Assembly: GCF_026627925.1 (NCBI RefSeq)
Contig: NZ_JAPNLE010000007.1
Span: 434,001-498,000 of the forward strand
Direction of reading: 5' to 3'
Length of the DNA: 64,000 nt
Source: Cupriavidus sp. D39
GTDB lineage: Bacteria; Pseudomonadota; Gammaproteobacteria; Burkholderiales; Burkholderiaceae
This document shows positions 1 through 10,114 of the stretch, piece by piece (position 1 is the stretch's first letter; every line of letters starts with the position of its first letter). Below the pieces are notes generated by a model. It saw only the letters and a list, made by a program, of their open reading frames with translations. It searched no databases and was not told the origin of the DNA. The position numbers and the translations under genes were made by a program.

Positions 1-270
1 CTTGTCGGTATTGCCGTTGATCGAATTGCGTGAGACCACTGCCATCAGGGCAAGTGGCACCTTTTCGCGTTCCCCCAGGGCGTAACCCGCAAGCTTGAAC
101 TGCCGTCCGAATGGTGCCAGCTCCGGATAGACCGTATGGCAGCCGGAGCAGTTCAAGCCGGTTTGTCTGGCAAAAAGCGGATTGGCTTCCGTACGCTGAA
201 CAAGGCCAAGACTGGCAATCGCGCATAGTATGACGATGGCGCCTCTGATGCATGCGCGATGGGTACGCAT
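1..270 (-). CDS. c-type cytochrome, 5' end only
   Basis: The reverse strand is open from an ATG at 270 to the window edge, giving the first 90 residues of a longer protein. Residues 1-28 look like a signal peptide (a basic start, then a hydrophobic stretch ending near TEA). A haem-binding CSGCH motif follows at residues 41-45 in the context NPLFARQTGLNCSGCHT, then PELAPFGRQFKLAGY. This arrangement, an export signal, one CxxCH near the mature N-terminus and a PFGRxFKLxGY box, is typical of a family of periplasmic or outer-membrane cytochrome c proteins. The rest of the gene lies outside the window, so the number of haems and the partner are unknown. Confidence 0.7.
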   Translation of the reverse strand, partial: MRTHRACIRGAIVILCAIASLGLVQRTEANPLFARQTGLNCSGCHTVYPELAPFGRQFKLAGYALGEREKVPLALMAVVSRNSINGNTDK

Positions 271-954
271 TCGGCTGCTCCAGTTCTGGGCTTGGCTCCA
301 GCTTGCAGGCAAATCTTAGGTCGCCCGGTCCCGATCTTTTAGGGGGAGATCTACTCCCGTGCGGCTGGGTGTATCACTACGGATCTCGCAACACATTGCG
401 CCCGCTTCGGGGTGCGCCGCCGCCGCTGGAGCCGAACGTGGACTTGTCCTACCGCGAACGTAGGGAACCAACCCATGCCGCGTCCCGTTACTTGCCTGCC
501 AAACTCGAAGAACGGGCGGATTTCCTCCCGCCACCGGCCACGTTCCACTCATAACACGCGCTTGCACGAGGGCTCGACGATCGCCGTGGCATAGCGACGA
601 CCGGCATGGCGGTGTCTGCGCAAAGAGACGACGTCGACCTCCTGCGCGCCACGTACGCGGGACAGAACAAACCATCCGCTTCCGCATCCGTGTGTGCGCA
701 GGCAAACATACCCCACCCGCAGGCAGCACAATCATGGTCCTCGTCGCAAGCCATGTTGCCTGGTGGAGGAGCTTCATGTCGACGGTCCACGCTTTCGTTT
801 CGGAGTGGCAGGCCACGGCAGTCCGCTGCATCCCGTACCGCGGTCACGTCATCTGCACGATTTCGGTCGGCGCCGCCAATGTTCTGCAACGAGCGAATCT
901 AACCAATAACGTCAGGCTTCTGCCGGCGTGAGCGTTTCAACGAAGGGACATGAC
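271..954. other. intergenic region without a supported gene
   Basis: About 680 bases separate the divergent cytochrome gene and the carrier-protein ligase gene. Overlapping open frames on both strands are Arg/Pro/Ala-rich shadows with no recognisable family. Promoters for both neighbours probably lie here, but I see no clear sites. Confidence 0.4.
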
Positions 955-1956
955 ATGGATACCAAAGTCAGTGCGCGCGATGGCGCGAATTCCGCGTCGG
1001 TGGTCGATGGCGACTTCCCGGCTGCCACCGCTCCGCAATCTTTGCAGGCAGGACAGCATCATTACCAACAGGCGCTGATCGAGGCCGGACTGCTGATCCC
1101 GGGCGGGGTCGATGGCGTTTACGGTCGCAGCGCCGAGTTCGAGGCCATTGTGGACGGACTGAATATTGCCTTCACCGCGCTTGGCGTCGACCAGCACGCT
1201 GAGGTGATGCGCTTTCCTCCGGGGATGTCCCGCATTGACTTCGAGAAAAGCGAATACTTGAAGAGTTTCCCGCAGTTGGCCGGCACTGTGCATAGCTTCT
1301 ACGGCAACGATCGCGATCATCATCGCCTGCTGGCGCGCTTGGAGGACAGCGAGGAATGGGCCGACGAACAACGGCCAACGCGCGTGGTGCTGACGCCGGC
1401 GGCATGCTATCCGATCTACCCGGTGATCGCGCGGCGCGGCGCCATGCCGCCAGAAGGGTGCGTGGTTGACGCGATGTCCTATTGCTTCCGCCACGAACCT
1501 TCGCTAGACCCGATGCGCATGCAGATGTTCCGCCAGCGCGAGTACGTCCGTCTGGGCAATGCCGAGCAGGTGATCGCGTTTCGTCAGCTCTGGATAGAAC
1601 GCGGCCAGCATTTCGCGGCACTGCTCGCGTTGCCGCACGAGGTGCGGTTGGCCAACGATCCCTTCTTCGGCCGCTGCGGCAAGATCGTGGCCGATAGCCA
1701 GCGCGAGCTCAAGCTCAAGTTCGAGCTACTTGTGCCGATCTACGACGGCGCGCCGCCCAGTGCATGCATGAGCTTCAACTATCACATGAACCACTTTGCC
1801 CAGGTGTGGGCGCTGCGCACTGCCGACGGCTCGCCGGCCCATACCGGCTGCGCTGGGTTCGGCATCGAACGCATGGCGCTAGCGCTGCTGCGTCACCACG
1901 GCTTCGATCTGGCGCGCTGGCCGAAGGGGGTGCGGGCCACGCTCGGCGGATTGTGA
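955..1956 (+). CDS. amino acid--[acyl-carrier-protein] ligase (class II aaRS-like)
   Basis: The 333-residue product resembles the truncated seryl-tRNA synthetase homologues (Bll0957 type) that load an amino acid onto the phosphopantetheine arm of a carrier protein instead of a tRNA. A motif-2-like stretch MSYCFRHEP lies near residue 175 and a motif-3-like GFGIERMALALL near 301-312. Likely zinc ligands are Cys151 (TPAACYP), Glu196 (RQREYVRLG) and Cys299 (TGCAGFG), by analogy with the family. The tRNA-binding coiled-coil arm of true SerRS is absent, as in the family. ATG at 955 is chosen over GTG 928 because GAAGGGA lies about seven bases upstream. A carrier-protein gene is usually next door; none is seen here. 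Confidence 0.88.
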   Translation: MDTKVSARDGANSASVVDGDFPAATAPQSLQAGQHHYQQALIEAGLLIPGGVDGVYGRSAEFEAIVDGLNIAFTALGVDQHAEVMRFPPGMSRIDFEKSEYLKSFPQLAGTVHSFYGNDRDHHRLLARLEDSEEWADEQRPTRVVLTPAACYPIYPVIARRGAMPPEGCVVDAMSYCFRHEPSLDPMRMQMFRQREYVRLGNAEQVIAFRQLWIERGQHFAALLALPHEVRLANDPFFGRCGKIVADSQRELKLKFELLVPIYDGAPPSACMSFNYHMNHFAQVWALRTADGSPAHTGCAGFGIERMALALLRHHGFDLARWPKGVRATLGGL

Positions 1957-2187
1957 AGTCGGCCGAGCCCCACCCCCTAGCCGCGAGCGGCAATGAAGGA
2001 CTTGCATCTCGTCAACGCGTCTTGCCTGCGGGGGTACGACTCAATCTGTATAGGAACGCAGTGCGCAGCAGCTTGCCTAACTGAGATCGCCCACTTTTAG
2101 CGAGTTGACGGCCTCGCCGTGATTGAGAACGCGCAACAACTCACGCCGGAGCCGGCATTGACGAAGTAGTCGGAAAGGACAAGGTGA

Positions 2188-2768
<581 letters not shown>

Positions 2769-2950
2769 CTATTGACCAGACCAGAGTCCCGGACGCCAAA
2801 GGCCGCTAATATCAAACCTGCTTTGATCAGCCCCTTTGGCATGTGACCGCTTTTCCAGCGGCCGCCGCCGTAGCCGAATAGCGATTCATAGACTGGTCGC
2901 GTCCGCTGGCGGATGGCGGGGTTGCGGATTTCTCATCGGAGGTTTCCGAA

Positions 2951-3202
2951 TTGCAGTTGGAGACATTTTCAACCATTGAGCGCAGCGCATTCTCCAGCGC
3001 ATGCCGGCGTCACGGCTTTATTGCGGCCGACTTCCACGTATGCGACGCCTCGGATGAAGGGACGTTGGGCGTTCGTCTGGTCAGCGTACTTCGCCCTGGA
3101 ACTGGCGCATCCATGCTGTATGCCGCCGGACCCCGCGACTTCTTGCCCGCGGAGTTCGAGCACGACTTGATGACGGAAATATTTGGGACCGCACCAGACT
3201 GA
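2951..3202 (+). CDS. hypothetical protein
   Basis: The 83-residue frame starts at TTG 2951, eight bases after a GGAGG. The product is mixed acidic and hydrophobic, with no signal peptide or membrane segment, and I do not recognise a family. The ribosome binding site and even codon use support it modestly. It lies between gene debris and a non-coding stretch, so it may itself be a remnant. Confidence 0.4.
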   Translation: MQLETFSTIERSAFSSACRRHGFIAADFHVCDASDEGTLGVRLVSVLRPGTGASMLYAAGPRDFLPAEFEHDLMTEIFGTAPD

Positions 3203-3947
3203 AGGCTGCCACTCCGGACGCGGCACAGCCCCGCCAAGATGCCGGTTCGCTGGCCCGTTCGGATCGAAGCCACCCCGGGTTTTTGCATGGTGGCTGAAGC
3301 TGCCGCGGCAGGACCTCGCAGGCCGATTGCAGACTTTGCTTTTGGTGCGGGTCATCTGATTTGCCCGCTCGACGCAATTTACCTCGCTCGCTGCGATGCG
3401 CACGAAAGCTGGCGTAAAACCTATCGACTCGGGGCTCTGGGTGGCATCGTCCACGGCCCCCGCAACAGCCAACTGGCTGATCCAGCTGGCAGGCGCCAAA
3501 GCGCTGTATCGCGGACGGGCGATGTGTGCTTCCTGGAATGGCTGGAGGGCCCCATTCGTTGGTAACGACGGACACGCCTTACGGCATGGTACATTGCAAC
3601 GTCATATAAGGAGTGAGGCCGCCAAGGGGAAACTTCTTGCTGGCTATCCTAAACTCTAAGGTGCAACCGCTTATCTTGGAATGAAATGGGACACAACGAA
3701 GAAACCAATACGGGCCTCGCGCAATTGAGTCGACATGCAGACAACTGTTCGCGTTTCCTCGCTGCCGCCGCGAAAGCTACGGCCGCCCCCAATTCCGAGT
3801 TCTGTTCATCTTCGGGTGATCGGGATCCGACCGAATCGTCGCTCCTTTGAACCTCGCCGTGGCGGCTCAGCGCAGAATTTGGCGGACTCGGGGAAAGACG
3901 GAACGATCGGCTTGGATTGGCATTCCACGATAGCCTCGTCGCAAAAA
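3203..3947. other. stretch without a supported gene
   Basis: Several overlapping frames exist on both strands, but none has a family signature, a convincing ribosome binding site or conserved-looking composition. A 44-codon frame starting MGHNEETNTG at 3686 is too short to support. Confidence 0.3.
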
Positions 3948-4268
3948 ATGCGATTGATCACCTTGGCCCTGCTGCTCTGCATCCCATGGTCGGCGGCTGA
4001 TGCAGCCGGGGTTCCTACCGCGTCCGCCGAGACCAGGGTGCACCCCACCGCCTGCCAGTTCTTCATCGACATCATCCGTGAGAGCTTGCTATCGGAGCTG
4101 GAAGTGGCGTGCGTGTCTACGTCATCGTCCCAGTGTGAGGACAAAAACCTCGTGGTGAGATCGATACTAATCTACATCGAGGCCCAACGACTGCACAACG
4201 AAGACGAGTGCAATACCGCGCTTGAAGTGCTTGAGCGGCTGCGGGCATTGCCTTCGCAAGACCACTGA
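3948..4268 (+). CDS. small secreted protein of unknown function
   Basis: The 106-residue product starts at ATG 3948, inside a longer frame from 3735. Residues 1-19 (MRLITLALLLCIPWSAADA) form a clear signal peptide with a probable cleavage after ADA. The mature part is acidic, mostly helical in appearance and carries four cysteines (ACQ, VACV, QCED, DECN), which would allow two disulphide bonds in the periplasm. No family is recognised. The upstream ribosome binding site is weak, so the start is not certain. Confidence 0.5.
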   Translation: MRLITLALLLCIPWSAADAAGVPTASAETRVHPTACQFFIDIIRESLLSELEVACVSTSSSQCEDKNLVVRSILIYIEAQRLHNEDECNTALEVLERLRALPSQDH

Positions 4269-4420
4269 CTTCAAGCTAGCGGTTGACGGGCGTTTGCAAA
4301 TGCGTCATGGAACGCGTAAGGCGCATGCGAACTCGTTCGGCCGATGCGCGTTTGACTTCGGACCGAGCACGTGGCTAAGCCGAAGAATGCCAGACGCGTA
4401 CCGAAATCCCTTAGGTGCTC

Positions 4421-4738
4421 TCATTGCGCCCGGCTACGCCTAATGATTCCAGAAATCTCGTCCAGCAAGATTGGCACTTTGTCCCCGAGATCCACGCCGT
4501 CAAACGTGGTCAACGACTCGAGCCCGCATCCAATGGCAAAGACCTCTGCAAGCCACTCGCCCGGTGCGTTCGATTCGATGATGAGCAAGTTGAATTCCAC
4601 TGAGGGGTCCGACTCGCTATGAGCCGTGACTAGGTCACCTTTCGCTGGTCCTTCGCCGCGTTGGACGGTCCGGCCAGCTGCCACCGCCAGGATGCCAGCC
4701 AATTCCAGATATCCTCGCGCAAACTTGCTCGCGTGCAT
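4421..4738 (-). CDS. hypothetical protein
   Basis: The 105-residue reverse-strand product starts at ATG 4738, with GGGGGC just upstream. It has balanced composition, an acidic centre and stretches such as FNLLIIESNAPGEWLAEVFA that look like a folded soluble protein and not a shadow frame. No signal peptide and no recognised domain. It stands alone on this strand. Confidence 0.45.
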   Translation of the reverse strand: MHASKFARGYLELAGILAVAAGRTVQRGEGPAKGDLVTAHSESDPSVEFNLLIIESNAPGEWLAEVFAIGCGLESLTTFDGVDLGDKVPILLDEISGIIRRSRAQ

Positions 4739-5091
4739 GTCGCCCCCATTTCACATCCTGTGGTTCATCCTTCATAGTCTAAGCAGAATAGAAGTGCAAC
4801 GCGAAGATTATGGGCGACCCAGCGCTTTGGCTCGAGGAATCTAGTCCATCTCGTCCGCGACCATCCTCGATTCCGGTCGCCGCGGCCGCCGGCACCCCTT
4901 TTCGCCTACCCCCATGCCATGTGCCGCAGAAGCCATGGATCACCTCATCAATATCTCACCAGAGCCGGCAGCATTACCGTTAGGCTGCGCGCCGCGCGCA
5001 CGGGGACATGCTGGGTCAGAATCAGGCGCGCCGGTCATAGCTCAATGACAGTTTTCCCGAGGCGCTGGGCGGCATTTCCTTGATGAGGGAC

Positions 5092-5210
5092 GAGAAAAGC
5101 CCCGCCGGAACTCGGAAGAGCGGCGAGGCAAATGAAAGGTTGAGAGGAACCTTCCAATGGGGCTTCTAGGATGCACGTGGCTCGGTAGCGCGAATGTCTG
5201 CTAACGCACC
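5092..5210. repeat. diverged direct repeat, copy 1, two potential hairpins
   Basis: Shares with the copy at 5816-5942 the blocks AGCGGCGAGGC, GAAAGGTTGAG, CCTTCCAATGGG and GTCTGCTAACGCAC in the same order. The block AAGGTT-gagagg-AACCTT can form a stem, and GCCCCGCC with GGCGAGGC a second, imperfect one. Base changes between the copies keep the second hairpin pairable, which is suggestive of a structured RNA or DNA site. Confidence 0.5.
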
Positions 5211-5815
5211 TAGCGAAAGCCCATCTCGACGAGTTCCTGTTCTGCCTAACTGACAGTACGGCCTTTCCCCCAAGGGGGCCGTCCTCCGCCTACTGCGGCA
5301 TTCGGCGCCTCGCCTTGCCGCGCGGCAGAAGCTATCGAGACCGTCAGCGAGGCGCCCGCATGCATAGCCCTCGAGCCCACTGAGGATGAGGTCCTGCAGA
5401 TGGGGAGCGGATGAAATCGCGATAGTGGACGGCCCCGGAGCGCAGTACGAGCGCGCCGCAGCTGCGCGATCCCAGGCACCAATACCCCTGCCCGCCCTTC
5501 GCCGAACAGACCCAACAGTGGACCGGACTTGCGGGCAAAATGACGCTGCGGCCGGACCATGGTGGATAGCGTCAAGCAGGATGTCCGGTTTACCGACATC
5601 TTGGCCGACCGGACAAAATGATTGTCGCCGCCCACCATGGCGAAGTTAGCTATGGGGGCCAACCTGTGACAAGTGGACGACAAGCTGGTGCGCGCCATGC
5701 AGGCAGTTTTTGGCTCGTGCGCTGGGTCTCTAGGGTGCCGCATTGAGGGAGCGGTCACGCCCTGACGCCGCTCCACCACGCGAAGTGACCGGCCGGGCCT
5801 AGGCGGCGACTTGGG

Positions 5816-5942
5816 GAAGAAAAGGCCTCGCCACCGGCATCTGAAGGAGAGCGGCGAGGCGAAGGAAAGGTTGAGGGTCCCTTTCCAATGGGACCTCCAT
5901 GTTGCTTTCTGCGCCCTCGTTCGAACGTCTGCTAACGCACGC
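5816..5942. repeat. diverged direct repeat, copy 2, two potential hairpins
   Basis: In this copy the first stem is perfect (GCCTCGCC with GGCGAGGC) and the second is GGAAAGG-ttgagggt-CCCTTTCC. It ends with the same GTCTGCTAACGCAC block as copy 1 at 5092-5210. No flanking coding sequence is shared. Confidence 0.5.
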
Positions 5943-6117
5943 CTAAAGTCGCTTTTGCCTTATTGCGGGTAAGGCTTGCATTACGGAGTGAGTGCACCGC
6001 CTGCTGCTGCGGGCGCGCTCGGGGTCGGCCCGGTACGCCTCCGGCGCACATGACCTTGGTGCCCAATTTGGATATCGCGACCTGACACAGTCGGTTGCGG
6101 AGTCGGCAGATGGCGCG

Positions 6118-6375
6118 CTACTCCGCCCCTGGTTTCTGGATGGCCCGGTTGCCCAGGATCAACACCATGTCGTCATCCAGCCTCGCCGGGTGCGCCGGCA
6201 GCGCGATCACCGGCAGTTCCGGAAACAGGCTTGCCACAAATGCAATCAGCTGCTCATCCTCCGGAAACAGGCCGAGCTGGTACACCGCCGAGCCCTCGAT
6301 CTCGGCAATTATGCAACCCGTTGGCACCGCGTACAGCACCACAAAATGGGACAGGAGGGCTGGCGAGCTAGTCAT
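6118..6375 (-). CDS. small hypothetical protein, member of a family with three copies here
   Basis: The 85-residue product has the core VVLYA...CIIAEIEGSAVYQLGLF followed by an acidic C-terminus. The same core pattern (VVxYxxxxxxxFAE-V-D-GSxIYxFGxF) is found in the protein at 37584-37931 and in the broken gene at 34681. I do not know the family. The product is soluble, short and probably cytoplasmic. The start is the ATG at 6375, without a strong ribosome binding site. Confidence 0.5.
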   Translation of the reverse strand: MTSSPALLSHFVVLYAVPTGCIIAEIEGSAVYQLGLFPEDEQLIAFVASLFPELPVIALPAHPARLDDDMVLILGNRAIQKPGAE

Positions 6376-6720
6376 AGTGAAGGGTCTGGTAGTCGCGTCT
6401 TACGATGCTACCCGACAGACCCGGGGCCGCTTTCTAACTTCTACCCGACTGAGTGCAGGGGCGTTTCCCTACTTCTTCCACCCTCCTTCCACTCCTTCTC
6501 GGGAGTTTGGGCCAGAAAGCACCTCGTTATGTACGGCGCTGACGTGGCTGCTGGATCAGGACTACGCCGCATTCGCGGACATCTCTCAGGGCGCTACGCC
6601 AGACGCAGCTCTGATAGGACCAGCACCACGCGGCTGTCCGCGAACCGCGCGAAAGGGATCCGGGAAGCCTGCATCCCTGCGGCGCGCGCAGTGGCGGCGC
6701 GGGCGGCTCGCAGCGCGGCA
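6376..6720. other. intergenic stretch, nothing recognised
   Basis: About 345 bases between the small protein gene and the 3' end of the broken pcm gene. No family signature in any frame. Confidence 0.3.
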
Positions 6721-7296
6721 TCATTGGCAGATTTCAGGGATGGGCGGCACCCCGGCGTCCGCCCAGCCCTGCTCGCCCACCAACGGCACGAACGCCACCC
6801 GGCCAAGGGTCTCGCACGCGAAACCGCCGTCGGCTTGGCGCGTGACCAGTACCAGGCGTTGCCGTGTGGGCGTATCGCCAACCGGCATCAGCGGCCGCCC
6901 GCCCACGGTCAGTTGTTCGCGCAGCGCGATTGGCACGCGCGGTCCGCCAGCGGCGGCGATGATAACGTCGAACGTCGCTTCCCGTGGTAAGCCCTTGCTC
7001 CCGTCGCCCTCGTGCACGGCAATACGGCCCTCATAGCCGAGCGCATGCAGCAGCCGGCGCGCCGTGGCGGCCAGCGGCGTATGCCGCTCGATGGTATCGA
7101 CATGTGCCGCCAGCTCTGCCAGCGCCGTGGCCGCATAGCCGGAGCCGGTGCCGACCTCCAACACGCGGTCTGCCGGACCGATGCACGCTGCCTGCGCCAT
7201 GGTGCTGACAATAAAGTAACCGTCCGCGGAACCCGTCTGGCGAGTAGAGGGTGGCGATGAGAAGGTATGAGCTTCACGATCTCTGGGAGTGAAGCG

Positions 7297-7710
7297 ATGG
7301 CCGATCAGCGGGAAGGTAAGAGCGGACGAGCCGGGGCAAGGTATGACCGCCACGATGAGGCTTTCTGGCGCGATCTGCTGGCGCAATGGCGGAACGGCGG
7401 CGGGAGCATTCGCGCCTTCTGCCGGCAACACGGCTTGGCGGTCAGCACTTTCGGCTTGTGGCGCAAGCGATTGAGCCAAGAGCAGCAATTGCCGGTGGCG
7501 CCGCGAATGGCAGTGACTGCGGACACGGCATTCATCGCTGCGGCAACGGTTGCGGTGCCGAATGTCCTGCCGACAAGCGACTCAGCGCTATCGAGGTCAC
7601 GCGACCAGGTGGTCGTTACGCTCGGCGGCGCACGTATCGAGATGGCCGGGGTGCATGCCGAACGCATCGTGCGCTTCGTGCTGGGGCAGTTGGGAGGAGG
7701 CCGGTGCTGA
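7297..7710 (+). CDS. tnpA: IS66-family accessory protein TnpA
   Basis: The 137-residue product has an N-terminal helix-turn-helix region (FWRDLLAQW...SIRAFCRQHGLAVSTFGLWRKRL) typical of IS66 TnpA, then a variable linker and a short C-terminal block RIVRFVLGQLGG. ATG 7297 is chosen over 7267 because GGGAG lies seven bases before it. It overlaps tnpB by seven bases (GTGCTGA), which suggests translational coupling. Confidence 0.85.
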   Translation: MADQREGKSGRAGARYDRHDEAFWRDLLAQWRNGGGSIRAFCRQHGLAVSTFGLWRKRLSQEQQLPVAPRMAVTADTAFIAAATVAVPNVLPTSDSALSRSRDQVVVTLGGARIEMAGVHAERIVRFVLGQLGGGRC

Positions 7711-8051
7711 TCAGCGGCGATGTGCAGGCTTTCATCTGCCGTGACGCGGTCGACATGCGCAAGTCCATCGACGGCCTATCGTATCTGGTGGAGCCGTTGC
7801 TGGCCAAGAATCCCCTGTCGGGCCACCTGTTTGTCTTCGTCGGGCGCGATCGATCGAAGGTCAAGATTCTGTATTGGGACCGCACCGGCTTCGCGTTGTG
7901 GTACAAGCGGCTTTCGCACGGCCGGTTTCCTTCGCCCGCGACGCTAGCCCAACGCGGCTTCACGCTGGCCGAATTGAACGCCTGGCTCGAAGGCATCGAG
8001 ATCCCGGCGGTTCGGCCCCACCGCACAGTCACGGCCACGCGCATCTTGTGA
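7704..8051 (+). CDS. tnpB: IS66 Orf2-like protein TnpB
   Basis: The 115-residue product starts at GTG 7704 and reads MLISGDVQAFICRDAVDMRK, then LFVFVGRDRSKVKILYWDRT and GFALWYKRL, the signature of the IS66 Orf2 (TnpB) family. The protein is needed for transposition together with TnpA and TnpC; its biochemical role is not established. It overlaps tnpA and is followed by tnpC after 36 bases. Confidence 0.92.
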   Translation: MLISGDVQAFICRDAVDMRKSIDGLSYLVEPLLAKNPLSGHLFVFVGRDRSKVKILYWDRTGFALWYKRLSHGRFPSPATLAQRGFTLAELNAWLEGIEIPAVRPHRTVTATRIL

Positions 8052-8087
8052 CTTGTAAACCTGTCGGCGCTGGCGCATCATGGCGCC

Positions 8088-9599
8088 ATGCTTCCGGTAC
8101 TGACCCCCTCCGACCTGCCAGCCGATCTCGAGGCGGTACGTACCCTCGCGCTGGAGCAGAACCGGGTCGCCCGCGCGCTGTGGGAGCAACTGGAGATATT
8201 GAAGCACCAGATCGCGCAGCTTAACCGCGCGCACTTCGGCGCCAGCTCCGAACGTCTGCCGGGTCAGGCCGAACTCTTTGCCGCGCCGCTCGATCTGCCG
8301 TCACCGCCAACCGCCGCAGAGATCAAGGTGGCGGGCCACACCCGCAAGGGGCGCCCGGGACTTTCCAAGGACCTACCGCGCACGCGGATCGAATACGATC
8401 TGTCCGCGGCGGAGAAGGCCGCCTTCGATTCACTGCAGCGCATCGGCGAGGAGCGCAGCGAGACGCTGCATTACGAGCCAGCCAAGCTTACCGTCATCGA
8501 GCACATCCGCTTCAAGTATGCGGCCATGAAGAACGGTGAGTCCACCATCGTGACCGCCACCGCGCAGCCCTCGCCGTTACCCAAGAGCAACGCCAGCGCG
8601 GGCCTGCTCGCCAACATCCAGGTCAATACCTTTGTGGACCACTTGCCGATCCACCGGCAGGAGATGGGCTACGCCCGCCTGGGCATTCATCTGCCGCGTG
8701 CCACACTGTGCGAATGGAAGCTGGGGTCGGCCGAGTTGCTGCAGACGCTCTTACCATCCTTGCGCATTCACATCCTACAAGCACCGCGCCTGCACCTGGA
8801 CGACACCACGCTGCCGTTGCTCGAACGCGGGCGCGCCACCACCAAGCAGGCGCACCTGTGGGGCTACCTCGGAGCCGGACAGCGGCAGGAGAACGGGCTG
8901 TGGGTCGATCACCCGCCGGCGGTCATGTTCGAGTTCGCCGAATCCCGTGCCGCCACCCATCCGCTCACCTTCCTGCGCGACTATCGGGGGTACCTGCAGG
9001 CCGACGCCTACAGTGGTCACGATGCCCTCTATCGCACCGGCCGCATCATCGAAGTCGGTTGTTGGGCGCATTGCAGGAGACGCTTCTTTGAGATCGCCAA
9101 GGTGCAGAAGGCGCCTGGGTTGGCCGCGCAGGCGCTGGCGTGGATCGCCCAGTTGTATGCCATCGAGGCCGGCATCAAGGACAAGCCACCGGATCACAAA
9201 CTGGCCGTGCGGCAGGAGCAATCCGTGCCGCTGCTCGCCCAGTTCCACCAGTGGCTGCTAGGCAATGCCCATGGCTTGCTGGCCAAGCAGCCGTTGGAGC
9301 AGGCCTTCGGCTATGCACTGCGACATTGGCAGGCCCTCGTGCGCTACACCGAAAGCGGTATCCTGGAGCCGGACAACAATCGCCTCGAGCGCGCCATCCG
9401 CCCAATTGCCGTTGGCAGAGCGAATTTTATGTTCGTGGGCTCGCCGCGTGGCGGGCGTGCCGCCGCGACGATGTACTCGCTGCTGGGTACCTGTCGCCTG
9501 AATGGTATCGAGCCCTATGGCTGGCTCAAGGATACCCTGGAGCGCCTGCCAGCCCACCCCATCAGCCGGGTCCACGAACTGCTACCGCTGCCACGCTAA
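8088..9599 (+). CDS. tnpC: IS66-family transposase TnpC
   Basis: The 503-residue DDE transposase has an N-terminal coiled region (VARALWEQLEILKHQIAQLN) followed by FGASSERL, a central zinc-finger-like and DDE_Tnp_IS66 region (HLDDTTLPLL, then LQADAYSGHDAL and VGCWAHCRRRFFE) and the C-terminal block NNRLERAIRPIAVGRANFMF. The usual acidic residues are visible in LHLDDT, QADAYSG and LEPDNNRLERA. Full length for the family, with no frame damage. Confidence 0.95.
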   Translation: MLPVLTPSDLPADLEAVRTLALEQNRVARALWEQLEILKHQIAQLNRAHFGASSERLPGQAELFAAPLDLPSPPTAAEIKVAGHTRKGRPGLSKDLPRTRIEYDLSAAEKAAFDSLQRIGEERSETLHYEPAKLTVIEHIRFKYAAMKNGESTIVTATAQPSPLPKSNASAGLLANIQVNTFVDHLPIHRQEMGYARLGIHLPRATLCEWKLGSAELLQTLLPSLRIHILQAPRLHLDDTTLPLLERGRATTKQAHLWGYLGAGQRQENGLWVDHPPAVMFEFAESRAATHPLTFLRDYRGYLQADAYSGHDALYRTGRIIEVGCWAHCRRRFFEIAKVQKAPGLAAQALAWIAQLYAIEAGIKDKPPDHKLAVRQEQSVPLLAQFHQWLLGNAHGLLAKQPLEQAFGYALRHWQALVRYTESGILEPDNNRLERAIRPIAVGRANFMFVGSPRGGRAAATMYSLLGTCRLNGIEPYGWLKDTLERLPAHPISRVHELLPLPR

Positions 9600-9616
9600 C
9601 CGGTAAACTGTGCGTC

Positions 9617-10114
9617 ATGGACATTCTTGACGCATTGCGCCTCGCCCCGAGCGCCGACCTGTACCGCTTGTATCTGACCATCGGTCGGATGCTCGACGAT
9701 CCGAAGCGGATCCTGGAGAGCCGCCGGCACCTGCATATCGGCATGACCGTCAGTTACGTGGCCGACGATCTCATCCAGCCGCTGCGGCAGGGCCGTATCC
9801 TTGAGTTGCGGCAGACCCAGGCCGTGATCGAGGACACCGCTACGCGCCGGCGCTGGGCCTTGCCCTATGCCGCGGTCATCGCCGATGCCACCGCTGTGGC
9901 CCAATCGCCACCACACGACCCGCCGCCACCGCCCCGTGCACAGCGTGCTGACTTCATGGTTGGTGACACGGTGGCCTTTACCGACCAGCACCTGCACGAG
10001 CGCATCGGCACCGTCGTGCGTGTCAACCAGAAGACCGCGTCCGTACAGTGCAATCCCGACGAAGGCCACTGGCGGGTCTCCTTCGCGCTCCTGCGTAAAG
10101 TGGTCGATCTGTAG
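9617..10114 (+). CDS. IS66 passenger protein of unknown function
   Basis: The 165-residue product begins at ATG 9617, 17 bases after tnpC and inside the element's ends. It reads MDILDALRLAPSADLYRLYL, has a Pro-rich linker (PPHDPPPPPRAQ) near the middle and a C-terminal VGDTVAFTDQHLHERIGTVV segment that resembles a small beta-barrel nucleic-acid or chromatin-type fold. Most IS66 elements have only three genes, so this fourth one is either an element-specific accessory factor or a passenger. No catalytic motif is seen. Confidence 0.75.
   Translation: MDILDALRLAPSADLYRLYLTIGRMLDDPKRILESRRHLHIGMTVSYVADDLIQPLRQGRILELRQTQAVIEDTATRRRWALPYAAVIADATAVAQSPPHDPPPPPRAQRADFMVGDTVAFTDQHLHERIGTVVRVNQKTASVQCNPDEGHWRVSFALLRKVVDL

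Larger units (their letters stand above)
4739..6117. other. long non-coding stretch with a duplicated element
   Basis: No open frame here has a recognisable product on either strand. The notable content is a diverged direct repeat of about 120 bases at 5092-5210 and 5816-5942, annotated separately. The segment 5540-5640 also contains short inverted repeats around CGGCCGGACC and CCGACCGGAC. Confidence 0.4.

Noticed and set aside
316..889. Overlapping reverse-strand frames of 133-171 residues
   Set aside because: Arg/Ala/Pro-rich shadow composition, no family signature and no ribosome binding site.
5041..5950. CRISPR array
   Set aside because: Only two diverged copies, about 725 bases apart, without regular spacers.
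5992..7036. Two long overlapping plus-strand frames of 313 and 332 residues
   Set aside because: They run antisense to the small gene at 6118 and to pcm; composition is that of shadows in GC-rich DNA.
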